Part shown: positions 10,294 to 19,385 of the stretch, piece by piece | Position numbering within the stretch: position 1 is the first letter of the stretch | Layout of the letters: every line of letters begins with the position of its first letter | Assembly: GCA_016235125.1 (NCBI GenBank) | Contig: JACRLZ010000007.1 | Span: 1 to 64,000, forward strand | Direction: 5' to 3' | DNA from: Sphingobacteriales bacterium | GTDB taxonomy: Bacteria; Bacteroidota; Bacteroidia; Chitinophagales; Chitinophagaceae | Length of the DNA stretch: 64,000 nt | The notes under the pieces: generated by a model | The model's database searches: none | What the model saw: the letters and a program-made list of their open reading frames with translations, nothing else | Told to the model about the DNA's origin: nothing | Made by a program: the position numbers and the translations under genes

Positions 10294-11271
10294 ATGAAGA
10301 TCAACTCTAAATTACTTCTGGGAGTTTTTATACTGCTTAGTGCCGGCAATGTCCTCATTTTTATTTACCGGAATAATGGATTTGAGTATGTAAAATATTC
10401 GGATCTGCAGGAATTGTATCCCGAAAATCCGGATACATCTTTCTTAACTGAGTGGAACAGCTACAATAAACGATGGGGTGATTCGGAAATAAAAAAGGGT
10501 TTGATTCTTCTAAAAAACCATACGGGGATTGATACTGTTTCAAATGAAAGAGATGAGATAATTAATATTGCTGTCTGGCTGCATAAATCATTTTCTCATC
10601 AGGCGGGGACACCTGATAGCTTTATTTCGAAGCTTACTCCGCTTCAGCAATATGAATACTTGAAAACGGGCCGTGAAAAAAAACTTTGGTGCGGACAATT
10701 TCAGGCTATGTTTGGTTTCTTTTGCACAGTTGCCGGGTTTAAAAACAGGTATGTGGAAATTGTTCCGGTAAAGAATGATCTTAATACCGGTTATCATGAG
10801 GTAAATGAAGTGTATTTACCACTGGAAAAAAGATGGGTAATGGTGGATGTCAGCAGGAATAATTTTTTGATTAAGAGGGATGATCAATTCTTTTCTGCAG
10901 CAGGGTACTTAAATTACTGGCTGAAGGGAAAGCCTGAAAACCTTTTTGTTACTTCCCTGTCAGGAGATTCAGTTCAAACACTGAGCCAGTCTCCGGAGAA
11001 GCAGCTACAGGATATATACTTTAATAAAAGTCATTATCTAAGGTATTATTATAGCATGAGTCTTTCTGAAACATATTCATTGGCCAAAAAGATCAAACGA
11101 TATGTTCTTTCATCGCCATGGTATGAAGTGTATGGCCCGCAGCTTTCTCATTCAAATTTTCTTTTTAGGGTAAAGCAATTCTTCTTTTTTGCTTTCGCTG
11201 CGTTACTGCCCTTGATGCTCTACATATTTTTAAAACCAAAGCGTAATTCTAATGGTCAGAAGACCGGGTAA
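10294..11271 (+). CDS. membrane-anchored transglutaminase-like protein
   Basis: A 325-aa protein with an N-terminal hydrophobic anchor (about 7-26) and a C-terminal membrane helix (about 292-312), so the middle domain probably faces the periplasm. That domain has a plausible transglutaminase-type triad: Cys133 in LWCGQF, His168 in GYHEVNEV and Asp185 in WVMVDVS, in the order and spacing seen in transglutaminase-core folds. The substrate is unknown. It starts 7 nt after the HscA-like gene, so the two are probably co-transcribed, although no functional link is known to me. It ends 7 nt before a convergent gene. Confidence 0.6.
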   Translation: MKINSKLLLGVFILLSAGNVLIFIYRNNGFEYVKYSDLQELYPENPDTSFLTEWNSYNKRWGDSEIKKGLILLKNHTGIDTVSNERDEIINIAVWLHKSFSHQAGTPDSFISKLTPLQQYEYLKTGREKKLWCGQFQAMFGFFCTVAGFKNRYVEIVPVKNDLNTGYHEVNEVYLPLEKRWVMVDVSRNNFLIKRDDQFFSAAGYLNYWLKGKPENLFVTSLSGDSVQTLSQSPEKQLQDIYFNKSHYLRYYYSMSLSETYSLAKKIKRYVLSSPWYEVYGPQLSHSNFLFRVKQFFFFAFAALLPLMLYIFLKPKRNSNGQKTG

Positions 11272-11278
11272 GGATCTG

Positions 11279-12859
11279 TCATAAAGCAGAAATGAGATAA
11301 GAACTATTCTCAAATAATTTATTAGCATTTGCTGGCAGCATAATTACGGTTGTCCTGTTTTTCTTGTCAATTACAATAAATATTTCTCTGTCCTTCCAGG
11401 TATCCGGCTTTTTACCTGAGGCTAGAAAGTCCTGCATTTGCATAAATCTGCCTTCTCTGTCGGGTGTGTTGTATGGATGCGATACCCAACTGTTTGCAGG
11501 GCTGTACATATTTGCTATATAATTAATCAGCGGAGCATTGCCAACAAGAAGAGTATTCGTTGTTGATTTTTTTTCAATAAAAGAAAGAACATCTTCTGTG
11601 TCTTTTGAAATATGCCCTTCCCATTCAGTGTCATTTTTACCCCGCAGCAAATTACCCGTCCAGAGAATATTATCTGAAAGAAAGACGAAAACCAGTACAT
11701 ACAATAATCCTTTGCGGACTAACTTTTGTCGCAAAAAGCCGATGATCCGTTGTAATGCAGGTAAAGAGAATAAAAACAATCCTGCCCAAACATAACCACG
11801 GGAAAAATGAATTGGCTGCATGGGTTTGATAAACCATTCATGTTTTGATAAAAGAAAAGCAATGATGGCCCAGCATATAAATAACCGCTGATGAGGAAAA
11901 GCAAATACTTTTTTTACCGGCTTTTCAAAAAAAATATTAAATATTGTTAATGCTGCTACAAGGCAATAAGCCGCTGCAGCAATTAACAAACTATAAGTCC
12001 ATCCGGTTCTGTATTGTGTGAAGATCTGTTTGTGTTCGGGGAAGCTATTCAGGTAAAAAAGATAATACCAAAGATGAAAGAGTGTAATGAGTAAAAGAAA
12101 TATCCAATACCAATAAGGTATGTCCTTGTTTTTGAATAAATATTTTTCGACAAGTATCCACCCGTTTGCAATTAACAGGTATTCGATTCCTGTAAAAGGA
12201 TGCGAGATGGAAAGCAATAAGACAATGATCAGATTTGATTTCCATTTTTTTGTCAGCATTAAAAATATTCCAAGCAAAAAAAGAAAATGATAATATGCTT
12301 CCAGGGGTAAAAAAAATGTTCGGCCCCAGTTAAGTCCCCACCAGCCGTTATTGGGATCAGCCAGATAAATTCCATCAATCCAGGTTGAAGTTTGGTGGCC
12401 GGCCAAAATAGCTGAGCCCATCAAACCTCCAATGGCAGTAAGCCCGCCACCCCAGGTAAAGAGTACCGATAGCAACGAAATGTTTTTTCCTTCAGGAATG
12501 AGGTGCAGTAGAATGCGGACACCAATCCATACGCAAAGTAATGTCATTATTAAACCAAAGAGGGAAAAACACAGGCCGGGATCCATCCCAAGGTTTAAAA
12601 AGCCAGCCAGAACAATAATGGCTGGTTGAAAATATATTTTGGGAGATTGCGGATCCCCGTCAAACGGGTTGGAATAAAATAAAGAAAATTTTTCCTGATC
12701 CAGATACTGATGTGCATACGACATATACAACACATTCTCGGAATTGGTTATGCCGGTTGGTTTTAAATCCGGGCTGTGAATAAAATAATGCTGTGCTACA
12801 AATAAAATTATCGGCGACGAAAGCAAGGTGATTAGGAGTATGATTTTTTTGCGGCTCAT
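11279..12859 (-). CDS. polytopic membrane protein of unknown function
   Basis: A 526-aa protein with about ten predicted transmembrane segments and a soluble C-terminal tail of about 100 residues, starting near LRGKNDTEWEG. I do not recognise a named family. The overall plan (many helices, an early periplasmic loop with acidic and aromatic residues, a C-terminal soluble tail) is compatible with GT-C-type glycosyltransferases, but no diagnostic motif was found. It is the last gene of a five-gene minus-strand cluster and starts 4 nt after the YfhO-type gene, which itself looks like a glycan or lipid modifying membrane protein. Confidence 0.55.
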   Translation of the reverse strand: MSRKKIILLITLLSSPIILFVAQHYFIHSPDLKPTGITNSENVLYMSYAHQYLDQEKFSLFYSNPFDGDPQSPKIYFQPAIIVLAGFLNLGMDPGLCFSLFGLIMTLLCVWIGVRILLHLIPEGKNISLLSVLFTWGGGLTAIGGLMGSAILAGHQTSTWIDGIYLADPNNGWWGLNWGRTFFLPLEAYYHFLFLLGIFLMLTKKWKSNLIIVLLLSISHPFTGIEYLLIANGWILVEKYLFKNKDIPYWYWIFLLLITLFHLWYYLFYLNSFPEHKQIFTQYRTGWTYSLLIAAAAYCLVAALTIFNIFFEKPVKKVFAFPHQRLFICWAIIAFLLSKHEWFIKPMQPIHFSRGYVWAGLFLFSLPALQRIIGFLRQKLVRKGLLYVLVFVFLSDNILWTGNLLRGKNDTEWEGHISKDTEDVLSFIEKKSTTNTLLVGNAPLINYIANMYSPANSWVSHPYNTPDREGRFMQMQDFLASGKKPDTWKDREIFIVIDKKNRTTVIMLPANANKLFENSSYLISAL

Positions 12860-12863
12860 TTAA

Positions 12864-15038
12864 TTAGCTCCGTCTTTTTTTGTAAAGGGATACCAATGTT
12901 GCAATAAGAAGTAATGCCATTGCTGCAACCATTACCCGTGTTGCTTTAATTGTATTTGCAGGAACAAACCTGAAAATAATAGTGTGATTGCCTGTTGTCA
13001 GCGGGATTCCCATAAAGGCAGTATTGACTTTGTATATCTTTTCTTTTTTTCCATCCAGCCATGCCTCCCAGTAATGATGATAGCTTTGGGTTAAAACAAG
13101 GAAGCAGGCAGTATTGGTTTGTGCAGATATCTCAAAATGATTTGCCGACATTTTTTTAACTGAAGCATTTTTATCTGCTAAACAATTTCCATTGATTGAT
13201 ATTGGCGACTCAGCAATAAAATAACTGCAATCGGAAGCATTTATTAGCAAAGCAGTGTCTTTTAGTTGTAAAATCGAATCTGAAAGATAAACTGCCGGTT
13301 TTGATAAGATATAATTATAAACAGCATTGCCGCCGAACAATTGGTGCTGTTCATCCAGGAAGGACGGCGAGTAACTGATGCGGCTAAGCCCTATTTTTTT
13401 GTTGTAGAAAAAGGTCAGGGCAATTTTATCAAAATGGTCAGTAGCATCTTTGCTGTTTTCACCAATAGTTTTCTCAAGCCCATCTGCAGGAAAACCTTTT
13501 GGTGAAGTATGAATAATCGTATTAATTTCTTTTGCTGCTGTCTGGCCTACGAAAGTGAGAGGTAATACTAATTGGGCCATGATAATAAGATTTGCCAGCC
13601 ATAAAAAGAAGAATCCTTTTTTTCTACCCGGATACTTAATAATCCATAGAAGAAATAAAAGAATAAAAGCAAGCTGAATCAGTCCATTGACAAAGACTGT
13701 GTCGGCAAAAGAAATATTTTCTATCAGGTTTTTGAATTTATCACCCGTTTGAGATAAACCAAGCCCGCTGAATTGCGACAAAATATCTGAATCTAATGCA
13801 GCAAGAACGGTAATGGTCAGGATAGTTCCGGAGGCAAGCCATGTTACAGATCTGATTCTTTGAACAGGGATCTTATTTTCCATCATTGCTTTTAGACCCG
13901 GAGCTACAAGCAGTAAAACGGCGATTATAAAAAATAATCTCATTTGAGAAGGGTGCCGGAAAGAATCCATTAGCGGAAGAAAACTATAACAAATTTTTCT
14001 GATCGGTGTGGCATCGCCGAGACTGAAAAGGAAAGCAAAAAGGGCAAGAAGCAAAAGCAAAATATTTCTCCTGTTTAGTTTGGGGGGCGCAGCCGACAGG
14101 ATTATCAGAGAGAATATTCCGAGATAAACATTGCGGCATGTTACGTCGGTGCTTGAAATGATATCATTGGCTTTAATGGAAGAAGGAAAAACAAATGAAA
14201 CCAGATGTTGCCACTCAAAAGAATTATGCACAGCATTTGCATACGTAGTTCCTGATCCCCGTTGATAATAGGGAAGCAGGTCAATATATGAAATAATAGC
14301 CGGCAATGAAAGGCCTGCGAAAATCAGTATTATTAATAGATGTTGAAATGAAAATATTTTCCAGGATTTTTTTAATTCACCCTTGTTTCTAAGTTGATCT
14401 GTCAGCTTTAAGAAAAAAAGAAATAATAAGATATATATTGTAGTGATGAAGAAAGAAGGATATCCTGCAGTAAAAAGAAAGAACAGGGCAACTCCTGATT
14501 TTATTGAATCGCCATAGCTGTTTGAAGAAAGTGTTTTAAGATAATAGTGAATCACAAATGGGAAAAAAGCTGCAGCAGCAAGCCAGTTGATCAGTTGTCC
14601 GCTTAACATGAAACCGCTGAGCATATAACTTGCTGCTATGAGAAAGGAGGTTTGCTGATTTTGTACGAGGCGATGAGTTAGTTTATACATTCCGACCCCG
14701 CCGAGGAAAATGTACAGCAGGTTTTCATAATGAAATAAGGTAATATCATACCGGCCGATAAGTGAGAAGAACCAGACAATGGGATTCCATGCCCCGCTTT
14801 GCATATCACCATAAACAGGATTTCCTAAATAAATATAGGGGCTCCAGAATGGCCATTCTCCGTTTCGGATAGCTTCACTGATACTGAAACGATAAGGGAG
14901 AAAATAATGAATGGCATCATTCTTTACACTAAAGACTCCAAATGTAAGGGGCCAATAGGCAAGCAGGCAAATAACCAGCAACCATAGGTAATTCCTGTAA
15001 TGAATTTTGTTTTGCTGAAAATTTACAAGTAGCCTCAT
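12864..15038 (-). CDS. YfhO-family membrane protein
   Basis: A 724-aa multi-spanning membrane protein with about 12 helices. The N-terminal half has NDAIHYFLPYR and NGEWPFWSPYIYLGNP, the pattern of the YfhO (DUF6044-type) family. The C-terminal soluble part (about 500-690) ends before a last membrane helix. In Firmicutes YfhO is linked to glycosylation of lipoteichoic acid; in Bacteroidota the substrate is not known. Its position next to GT2, methyltransferase and acyltransferase genes supports a role in envelope glycan decoration. The next gene follows with a 4-nt gap. Confidence 0.72.
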   Translation of the reverse strand: MRLLVNFQQNKIHYRNYLWLLVICLLAYWPLTFGVFSVKNDAIHYFLPYRFSISEAIRNGEWPFWSPYIYLGNPVYGDMQSGAWNPIVWFFSLIGRYDITLFHYENLLYIFLGGVGMYKLTHRLVQNQQTSFLIAASYMLSGFMLSGQLINWLAAAAFFPFVIHYYLKTLSSNSYGDSIKSGVALFFLFTAGYPSFFITTIYILLFLFFLKLTDQLRNKGELKKSWKIFSFQHLLIILIFAGLSLPAIISYIDLLPYYQRGSGTTYANAVHNSFEWQHLVSFVFPSSIKANDIISSTDVTCRNVYLGIFSLIILSAAPPKLNRRNILLLLLALFAFLFSLGDATPIRKICYSFLPLMDSFRHPSQMRLFFIIAVLLLVAPGLKAMMENKIPVQRIRSVTWLASGTILTITVLAALDSDILSQFSGLGLSQTGDKFKNLIENISFADTVFVNGLIQLAFILLFLLWIIKYPGRKKGFFFLWLANLIIMAQLVLPLTFVGQTAAKEINTIIHTSPKGFPADGLEKTIGENSKDATDHFDKIALTFFYNKKIGLSRISYSPSFLDEQHQLFGGNAVYNYILSKPAVYLSDSILQLKDTALLINASDCSYFIAESPISINGNCLADKNASVKKMSANHFEISAQTNTACFLVLTQSYHHYWEAWLDGKKEKIYKVNTAFMGIPLTTGNHTIIFRFVPANTIKATRVMVAAMALLLIATLVSLYKKRRS

Positions 15039-15095
15039 GCAGGTGCCGGGTGTTTGGCAGATACAAAATAGATAAAATTTTATAAGCTTTCAGAT

Positions 15096-15797
15096 TCACT
15101 TTCTCCACACGGCAATTATGCTTTTGCCGAAGCAGTGAAAAAAAAGATTGTCTGTAAATCTTGATACAGGCACAAGAAACTTATCCCAGTAATTGACTTG
15201 TTTTTGAGTTGGGTAGCTTTGTTTTAAAAAAGCCTTATTCATAAAAGAAGCAAAGTATCCCATGCTGTCATAATACCTGGCATGTATCAATTCAACTTCT
15301 TTAGGTGTCAGATTTCTTAATAATTTTTTTGTATAACGCCGGTAATGGCCAATGGCTTTATCGAATGGACTAAACAGGTGCTGAAAAGCCGGCACAAGTA
15401 CAATGATATGGCCCCCGGGGTTAAGTTTTGAAGCCGCTTTCTTTAATTCATTTGCATCTGCCTCAATGTGTTCCAGTACATCTATGTATATAATAGTGTC
15501 AAAAGTACCCGGGACATCTTCCATAGTTCCTTTCAATATGCTGCAATTCGCCGGAAGCTTTTTTTGCCCAAGCTTAGTTTGAAGCTGCATGCATAAGTGC
15601 TCATCAGGCTCTGACAATATCCAATGCGTGGCTGTGCCATCATTCAATAGGGCAGTGGTTGACCCCATACCGGCGCCCACTTCCAGTACATTACCGCTTA
15701 TAAAAGGTTTGATTTTTTTTGAAAAATACTTTTTCCAATTTGTTGCATGCTGAAATAGGGTCAACTCATCACCCTGATATTTGAAAGGCTCATTCAT
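15096..15797 (-). CDS. class I SAM-dependent methyltransferase
   Basis: A 233-aa soluble protein. SAM-binding motif I is VLEVGAGMGSTTAL near residues 38-51. An acidic residue ends the second strand (SEPDEHL), and IIYIDVLEHIE is motif II/post-II of the Rossmann methyltransferase fold. FRHYRRYTK-like text (GHYRRYTKKLL) after it is common in methyltransferases linked to GT2 genes in glycan clusters. Its ATG overlaps the TAA of the GT2 gene by one base (TAATG), which suggests translational coupling. The methyl acceptor is unknown. Confidence 0.75.
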   Translation of the reverse strand: MNEPFKYQGDELTLFQHATNWKKYFSKKIKPFISGNVLEVGAGMGSTTALLNDGTATHWILSEPDEHLCMQLQTKLGQKKLPANCSILKGTMEDVPGTFDTIIYIDVLEHIEADANELKKAASKLNPGGHIIVLVPAFQHLFSPFDKAIGHYRRYTKKLLRNLTPKEVELIHARYYDSMGYFASFMNKAFLKQSYPTQKQVNYWDKFLVPVSRFTDNLFFHCFGKSIIAVWRK

Positions 15798-16741
15798 TAT
15801 TGAATTGTTTCCGCAAGGCCTGTATAGTCCTTGTAATGCTGCGCCGGAATGAATTTGCGTTGTGATTGTGATGAGAGATAGAGAAATATAGTAAAAAGTG
15901 AAAGCAAAAAACTTTGCAATAAAATAATCAGCATAGCAGAAATTACGGTGGATGTCCAGCCCGGTATGGCAAGATCAGTAAATGATTTAGTGCCTATCAA
16001 TGCCAATATGGCCAGCAATGAAATGCCTATCAGGACAAGTGAAAAAACCAGAAGACGGCTTGCAATTACTTCAGTAAACACTGCAATGGCGCCAAGACCA
16101 TGCATAAGCAGAGAATGAAAACTCATTCTGGATTTTCCTGCATAACGTTTGCCACGATGAGTCAATATTGCTGAATAGGGAAGCCCGGCCTTCAAAATAC
16201 CGCCTGCCAGGTGATTCCATATTTCGCTGTAATAAACAATTTTTTCGAGTGACCGCCTGGGCAATACCATAAAATTTCCAAAAGCAATTTTTTTCCCTGT
16301 TAAAAGCCGGAAAACAAATTTGTATAGCCGGTAAAAAAATTTAAAATGCGTTGTTTGTTGTCTTGATTTGCGTTGTGCAAAAATGATCTTGTCAGGATTG
16401 CCTGTTGATTCTTTTAACAGAGAGGCAGCATCCGGGGGCCTGTCTTCTCCATCGGCGTCCATAACCAACACTTTCCCGCAGGGAATATTTTCTTTTATAT
16501 AGGCAAGTCCTACCGCAATTGCTTTCTGATGACCGATGTTGCGCTGCAGGTGAAGTACCTGGACAGAAAAAAAGGTAGGTGCCGCTATCTTGAAATCGTC
16601 TGATGAGCCATCATCTACAATCAATACTGAGAAAGCGGCTTCCTGGAATTCTTTTAACGTATCACCCATTTCTGTCAGTAACCGGTTCAATGATTCTTCA
16701 TCATTTAAAAAGGGGAGTAATATGATAATTTTCTCAGCCAT
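15797..16741 (-). CDS. GT2-family glycosyltransferase, DPM1/GtrB-like
   Basis: A 314-aa protein starting at MAEKIIILLPFLNDEES; an in-frame TTG at 16768 would add nine residues of no value. The N-terminal GT-A domain has VLIVDDGSSD (nucleotide binding), RNIGHQKAIAVG, and VMDADGEDRPP with the DxD metal-binding motif near residue 90. Two C-terminal membrane helices (about 230-300) match polyprenyl-phosphate glycosyltransferases of the DPM/GtrB type, which load a sugar onto undecaprenyl phosphate for use by GT-C membrane enzymes. The neighbouring polytopic proteins are possible users of such a donor. Confidence 0.78.
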   Translation of the reverse strand: MAEKIIILLPFLNDEESLNRLLTEMGDTLKEFQEAAFSVLIVDDGSSDDFKIAAPTFFSVQVLHLQRNIGHQKAIAVGLAYIKENIPCGKVLVMDADGEDRPPDAASLLKESTGNPDKIIFAQRKSRQQTTHFKFFYRLYKFVFRLLTGKKIAFGNFMVLPRRSLEKIVYYSEIWNHLAGGILKAGLPYSAILTHRGKRYAGKSRMSFHSLLMHGLGAIAVFTEVIASRLLVFSLVLIGISLLAILALIGTKSFTDLAIPGWTSTVISAMLIILLQSFLLSLFTIFLYLSSQSQRKFIPAQHYKDYTGLAETIQ

Positions 16742-16795
16742 AAGGTGAAGGCTTAAAGATACAATCAAAAAAATGATAAAGAAATGTGCTGTATG

Positions 16796-17908
16796 CTAAG
16801 CAAAGCGATTTTTCAGTTTCAGGAAATGTTTTTCATAGTAATTAAAACTTAGCCAGCTTAGTAAAACAGCTGCCAGGGTTCCAATAACTGATACGGAGAA
16901 ATGAGTGATCCATCCGCTTGAAAATTGTTGAATCCAGGAGAAAAGAACAGGGCTTAATAACAGGTACACCGGCCAATGAAACATGTAAAAGCCGTAAGAT
17001 ATCCGGCCAAAAAATTTCAGTAACGGGATATTAAAAATAAGGTTAATTAGCTTTGTTTCCCGGGCTACAGCTTCATTCACTAACAATCCGAATATCATCG
17101 CAAATGTGGTGTAACCTGCCAATGCGAGGTAAGGAAAAGAGAATTGATAAAAGCGGTTGACAAAGAAAAAAGCAAAATTCAAAGCTGCAAAGAAAAGTAC
17201 AATTGCAGACGTATATTTTTTTAAAAAACCGGGATGGATACGCTGAAGCAGTGCCACCATACTACCGATGCATATGCCATCGATTCGTGTAAAAGTGTAA
17301 AGATTGTAGTAAGAAAAATCAGAAAGATGATGCATCCAGATCCACAATCTTAATCCCAATACTGTCATTAAAAGCAATGAAATAAAAACGAATAAGTATT
17401 TTGGCCTTTTCAGTAGCAGAATGACCAAAGGCCATAATAAATAGAACTGTTCTTCCACAGCCAGGGACCATAAGTGATTTAAGGTGCTGGTATCAGCCGG
17501 CGGCTTAAAAATATACAGCCAGTTTTGCAAATAAGCCCATATCCATCCCTGGTTATCGGTGTAGTATTTCAAGTCAAGGGAGGTGTTCAGTTGTGGCAGC
17601 AGTATCAGAAAAAGAATAAGGCAGAGATAATACAGGGGAAATATTCTCAATATTCTTCTTACATAGAAATTTTTCAGATAATTTTTACTTCCTAGTTCTT
17701 TAAGCAAAATATTGGTGATCAAAAAACCTGAGAGCACAAAGAAAAGATCAACGCCCAGCCAGCCAAAGAAGAAATATTTTTCGATAAACCCGAAATTGTG
17801 ATAGATAACCACCAGCAGTATTGCCAGGCCCCTGAGGCCATCGAGGGCAGGAAAATATTGCCTGCCTGTCTGCGGGTTGGCAAGGTTGGGTTGTGCGGGT
17901 TTTATCAT
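16796..17908 (-). CDS. acyltransferase-3 family (OafA/YrhL-type) membrane O-acyltransferase
   Basis: A 370-aa protein with about ten membrane helices. FPALDGLRGLAILLVVIYHN near the N terminus contains the family's essential Arg and His, and GWLGVDLFFVLSGFLI follows it. Proteins of this family move acyl groups from cytoplasmic donors to sugars of surface polysaccharides or lipids at the inner membrane. It is the first gene of the minus-strand glycan cluster. A minus-strand TACCTTTG at 17944-17937 is a candidate -7 element, back-to-back with the rpsU promoter, but its -33 is weak. Confidence 0.82.
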   Translation of the reverse strand: MIKPAQPNLANPQTGRQYFPALDGLRGLAILLVVIYHNFGFIEKYFFFGWLGVDLFFVLSGFLITNILLKELGSKNYLKNFYVRRILRIFPLYYLCLILFLILLPQLNTSLDLKYYTDNQGWIWAYLQNWLYIFKPPADTSTLNHLWSLAVEEQFYLLWPLVILLLKRPKYLFVFISLLLMTVLGLRLWIWMHHLSDFSYYNLYTFTRIDGICIGSMVALLQRIHPGFLKKYTSAIVLFFAALNFAFFFVNRFYQFSFPYLALAGYTTFAMIFGLLVNEAVARETKLINLIFNIPLLKFFGRISYGFYMFHWPVYLLLSPVLFSWIQQFSSGWITHFSVSVIGTLAAVLLSWLSFNYYEKHFLKLKNRFA

Positions 17909-17987
17909 GAACTTAATGGGTTAATTATTTCTTTTTCAAAGGTAATTCTCCCATTAATTGGCTGCAGGGAAATCATTTCTTTTTCCA

Positions 17988-18019
17988 TTTCCTGGTTTCG
18001 CTTTTGGCACTTATCTTTG
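17988..18019 (+). promoter_or_regulatory. Bacteroidota-type promoter of rpsU
   Basis: TATCTTTG (18012-18019) matches the -7 consensus TAnnTTTG. TTTC at 17988-17991 is a weak -33 element, 20 nt upstream. The predicted leader is about 30 nt and contains the Shine-Dalgarno sequence. Confidence 0.65.
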
Positions 18020-18038
18020 CGTTCCTTAAAAATACCAG

Positions 18039-18045
18039 AGGAGGT
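18039..18045 (+). promoter_or_regulatory. strong Shine-Dalgarno sequence of rpsU
   Basis: AGGAGGT lies 10 nt upstream of the rpsU ATG (gap counted from the last G). Other genes in this window lack such a site. In Bacteroidia the anti-Shine-Dalgarno end of 16S rRNA is held by bS21, bS18 and bS6, and the rpsU mRNA of Flavobacterium johnsoniae is reported to use a retained strong site for autoregulation. The site here fits that pattern. Confidence 0.85.
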
Positions 18046-18054
18046 ATAAAAAAT

Positions 18055-18252
18055 ATGCTGATCATTGATTCTAAAGATTGTGAAAACATAGACAAAGCCC
18101 TGAAGAAGTACAAAAAGAAGTTTGAGAAGTCAAAAGTTCTTCTGCAGTTGCGTGAACGTCAGAGCTTCACCAAGCCTTCCGTAAGACGGCGTGGTAAAGT
18201 ACTGAAAGCAATCTATCGTCAACAGATTGCCAGCGGCAAGATTGAAGGTTAA
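18055..18252 (+). CDS. rpsU: 30S ribosomal protein bS21
   Basis: A 65-aa basic protein starting MLIIDSKDCENIDKALK and carrying KPSVRRRGKVLKA, typical of Bacteroidota bS21. It binds the 30S platform near the 3' end of 16S rRNA. ATG 18055 is chosen because it follows the AGGAGGT site and matches the family start; an upstream TTG would read through the promoter. The gene is flanked by its own promoter and a strong terminator, so it is monocistronic. That is consistent with control of bS21 through its own translation initiation site. Confidence 0.95.
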   Translation: MLIIDSKDCENIDKALKKYKKKFEKSKVLLQLRERQSFTKPSVRRRGKVLKAIYRQQIASGKIEG

Positions 18253-18278
18253 ATTGTTACAAGCCTGAATATTTGCAC

Positions 18279-18308
18279 AGCTATCCATTAGAGGATAGCT
18301 TTTTTTTT
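18279..18308 (+). terminator. intrinsic terminator of rpsU
   Basis: A perfect 8-bp stem (AGCTATCC with GGATAGCT), a 6-nt loop and eight T residues, 26 nt after the stop. Confidence 0.9.
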
Positions 18309-18337
18309 CGCAGCATTATGTAGCTTTATGATACAAT

Positions 18338-19240
18338 ATGGTCTTGTCAACCTCACCGGATGTCCAAACCTTTCTGAATTACCTGAGATACGAAAAAAGG
18401 TATTCTCATCATACGCTTATTTCTTACCAGAATGATTTAATTGATTTCTTTGGTTTCCTCGAAAAAAGATTTGGAAGCATTTCAATAAAGGAAATAGATC
18501 ATAATATGGTCCGCAGTTGGTTAGCAGAATTGAAAAATAAAGGACTTTCGGCTAAATCCATCAACCGGAAAATTTCAAGTCTGAAATCTTTTTTTAAATA
18601 CCAGCTAAAAATGGGAGTGATGGAAACCACTCCTATGGCAAAAGTAATTAGTCTGAAAGTTGGTAAACGCCTGCCGGTTTTTGTGAAAGAGGAGGAAACA
18701 AAAAAAATAATTGAAGCGCTAAAGAGTTCGACAGATGACTGGAAGTCTTTAAATACTAAAATGCTAATTGCAATTTTTTATTCTACCGGACTTCGTCTGA
18801 GTGAGCTAATAAATCTTAAAGAAAAGCAGGTTGATTTCGCAAGATCACAATTGAAAGTTCTCGGAAAGGGAAATAAGGAAAGAATTATACCCCTGAACAA
18901 AGGGATAATGGATATGATTGACCATTACAGGAATTTGAAGAAAAAGTATTTTGAAGAAAGGGAGGAACGGCTGCTGGTTACCGAAAAAGGGAAAAAACTT
19001 TATCCAAAATATGCATATCTGCTTGTCAATCGGATTCTTGGCGAAGCAGGCAGCCTGGATAAAAAAAGCCCGCATGTTCTTCGTCATACGTTCGCCACTC
19101 ACCTTATGAATAATGGCGCTGATCTGAATGCTGTAAAGGAACTTTTGGGACATAGCAGTCTTGTTTCAACCCAGATTTATACGCACAATTCAATAGAGAA
19201 ACTAAAAGATATTCATAAAAAAGCCCACCCAAAAGCATGA
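18338..19240 (+). CDS. xerC: XerC-like tyrosine recombinase
   Basis: A 300-aa site-specific recombinase. The N-terminal SAM-like core-binding domain (about 8-95) is followed by a catalytic domain with GLRLSEL (first Arg), a Lys in the beta-hairpin (KGNKERIIP), HVLRHTFATHL (His/Arg) and LGHSSLVSTQIYTH (His and the Tyr nucleophile). Length and layout fit a chromosome-dimer-resolving XerC/D protein, not a phage integrase. It sits between rpsU and the hibernation factor gene, an arrangement common in Bacteroidota, which argues for a housekeeping role. It cannot be assigned as XerC or XerD with certainty. Confidence 0.85.
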   Translation: MVLSTSPDVQTFLNYLRYEKRYSHHTLISYQNDLIDFFGFLEKRFGSISIKEIDHNMVRSWLAELKNKGLSAKSINRKISSLKSFFKYQLKMGVMETTPMAKVISLKVGKRLPVFVKEEETKKIIEALKSSTDDWKSLNTKMLIAIFYSTGLRLSELINLKEKQVDFARSQLKVLGKGNKERIIPLNKGIMDMIDHYRNLKKKYFEEREERLLVTEKGKKLYPKYAYLLVNRILGEAGSLDKKSPHVLRHTFATHLMNNGADLNAVKELLGHSSLVSTQIYTHNSIEKLKDIHKKAHPKA

Positions 19241-19385
19241 AATTTTCCACTTTGCACAATAAAAAATACCGGAAAAATTCTTTGGAAAAATTTCTTTTTG
19301 CAGTAACTTGACTTTGCACAAAGAATCCCGGACCCAATGAAAGGTTTCATTAAGTTCTTTATATATTGTTTCACTGATTAAAACC

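Noticed and set aside
18338-19240. Tyrosine recombinase as a sign of an integrated island
   Set aside because: It stands in a conserved housekeeping neighbourhood (rpsU-hpf) and has XerC/D length and layout; no attachment repeats flank it.
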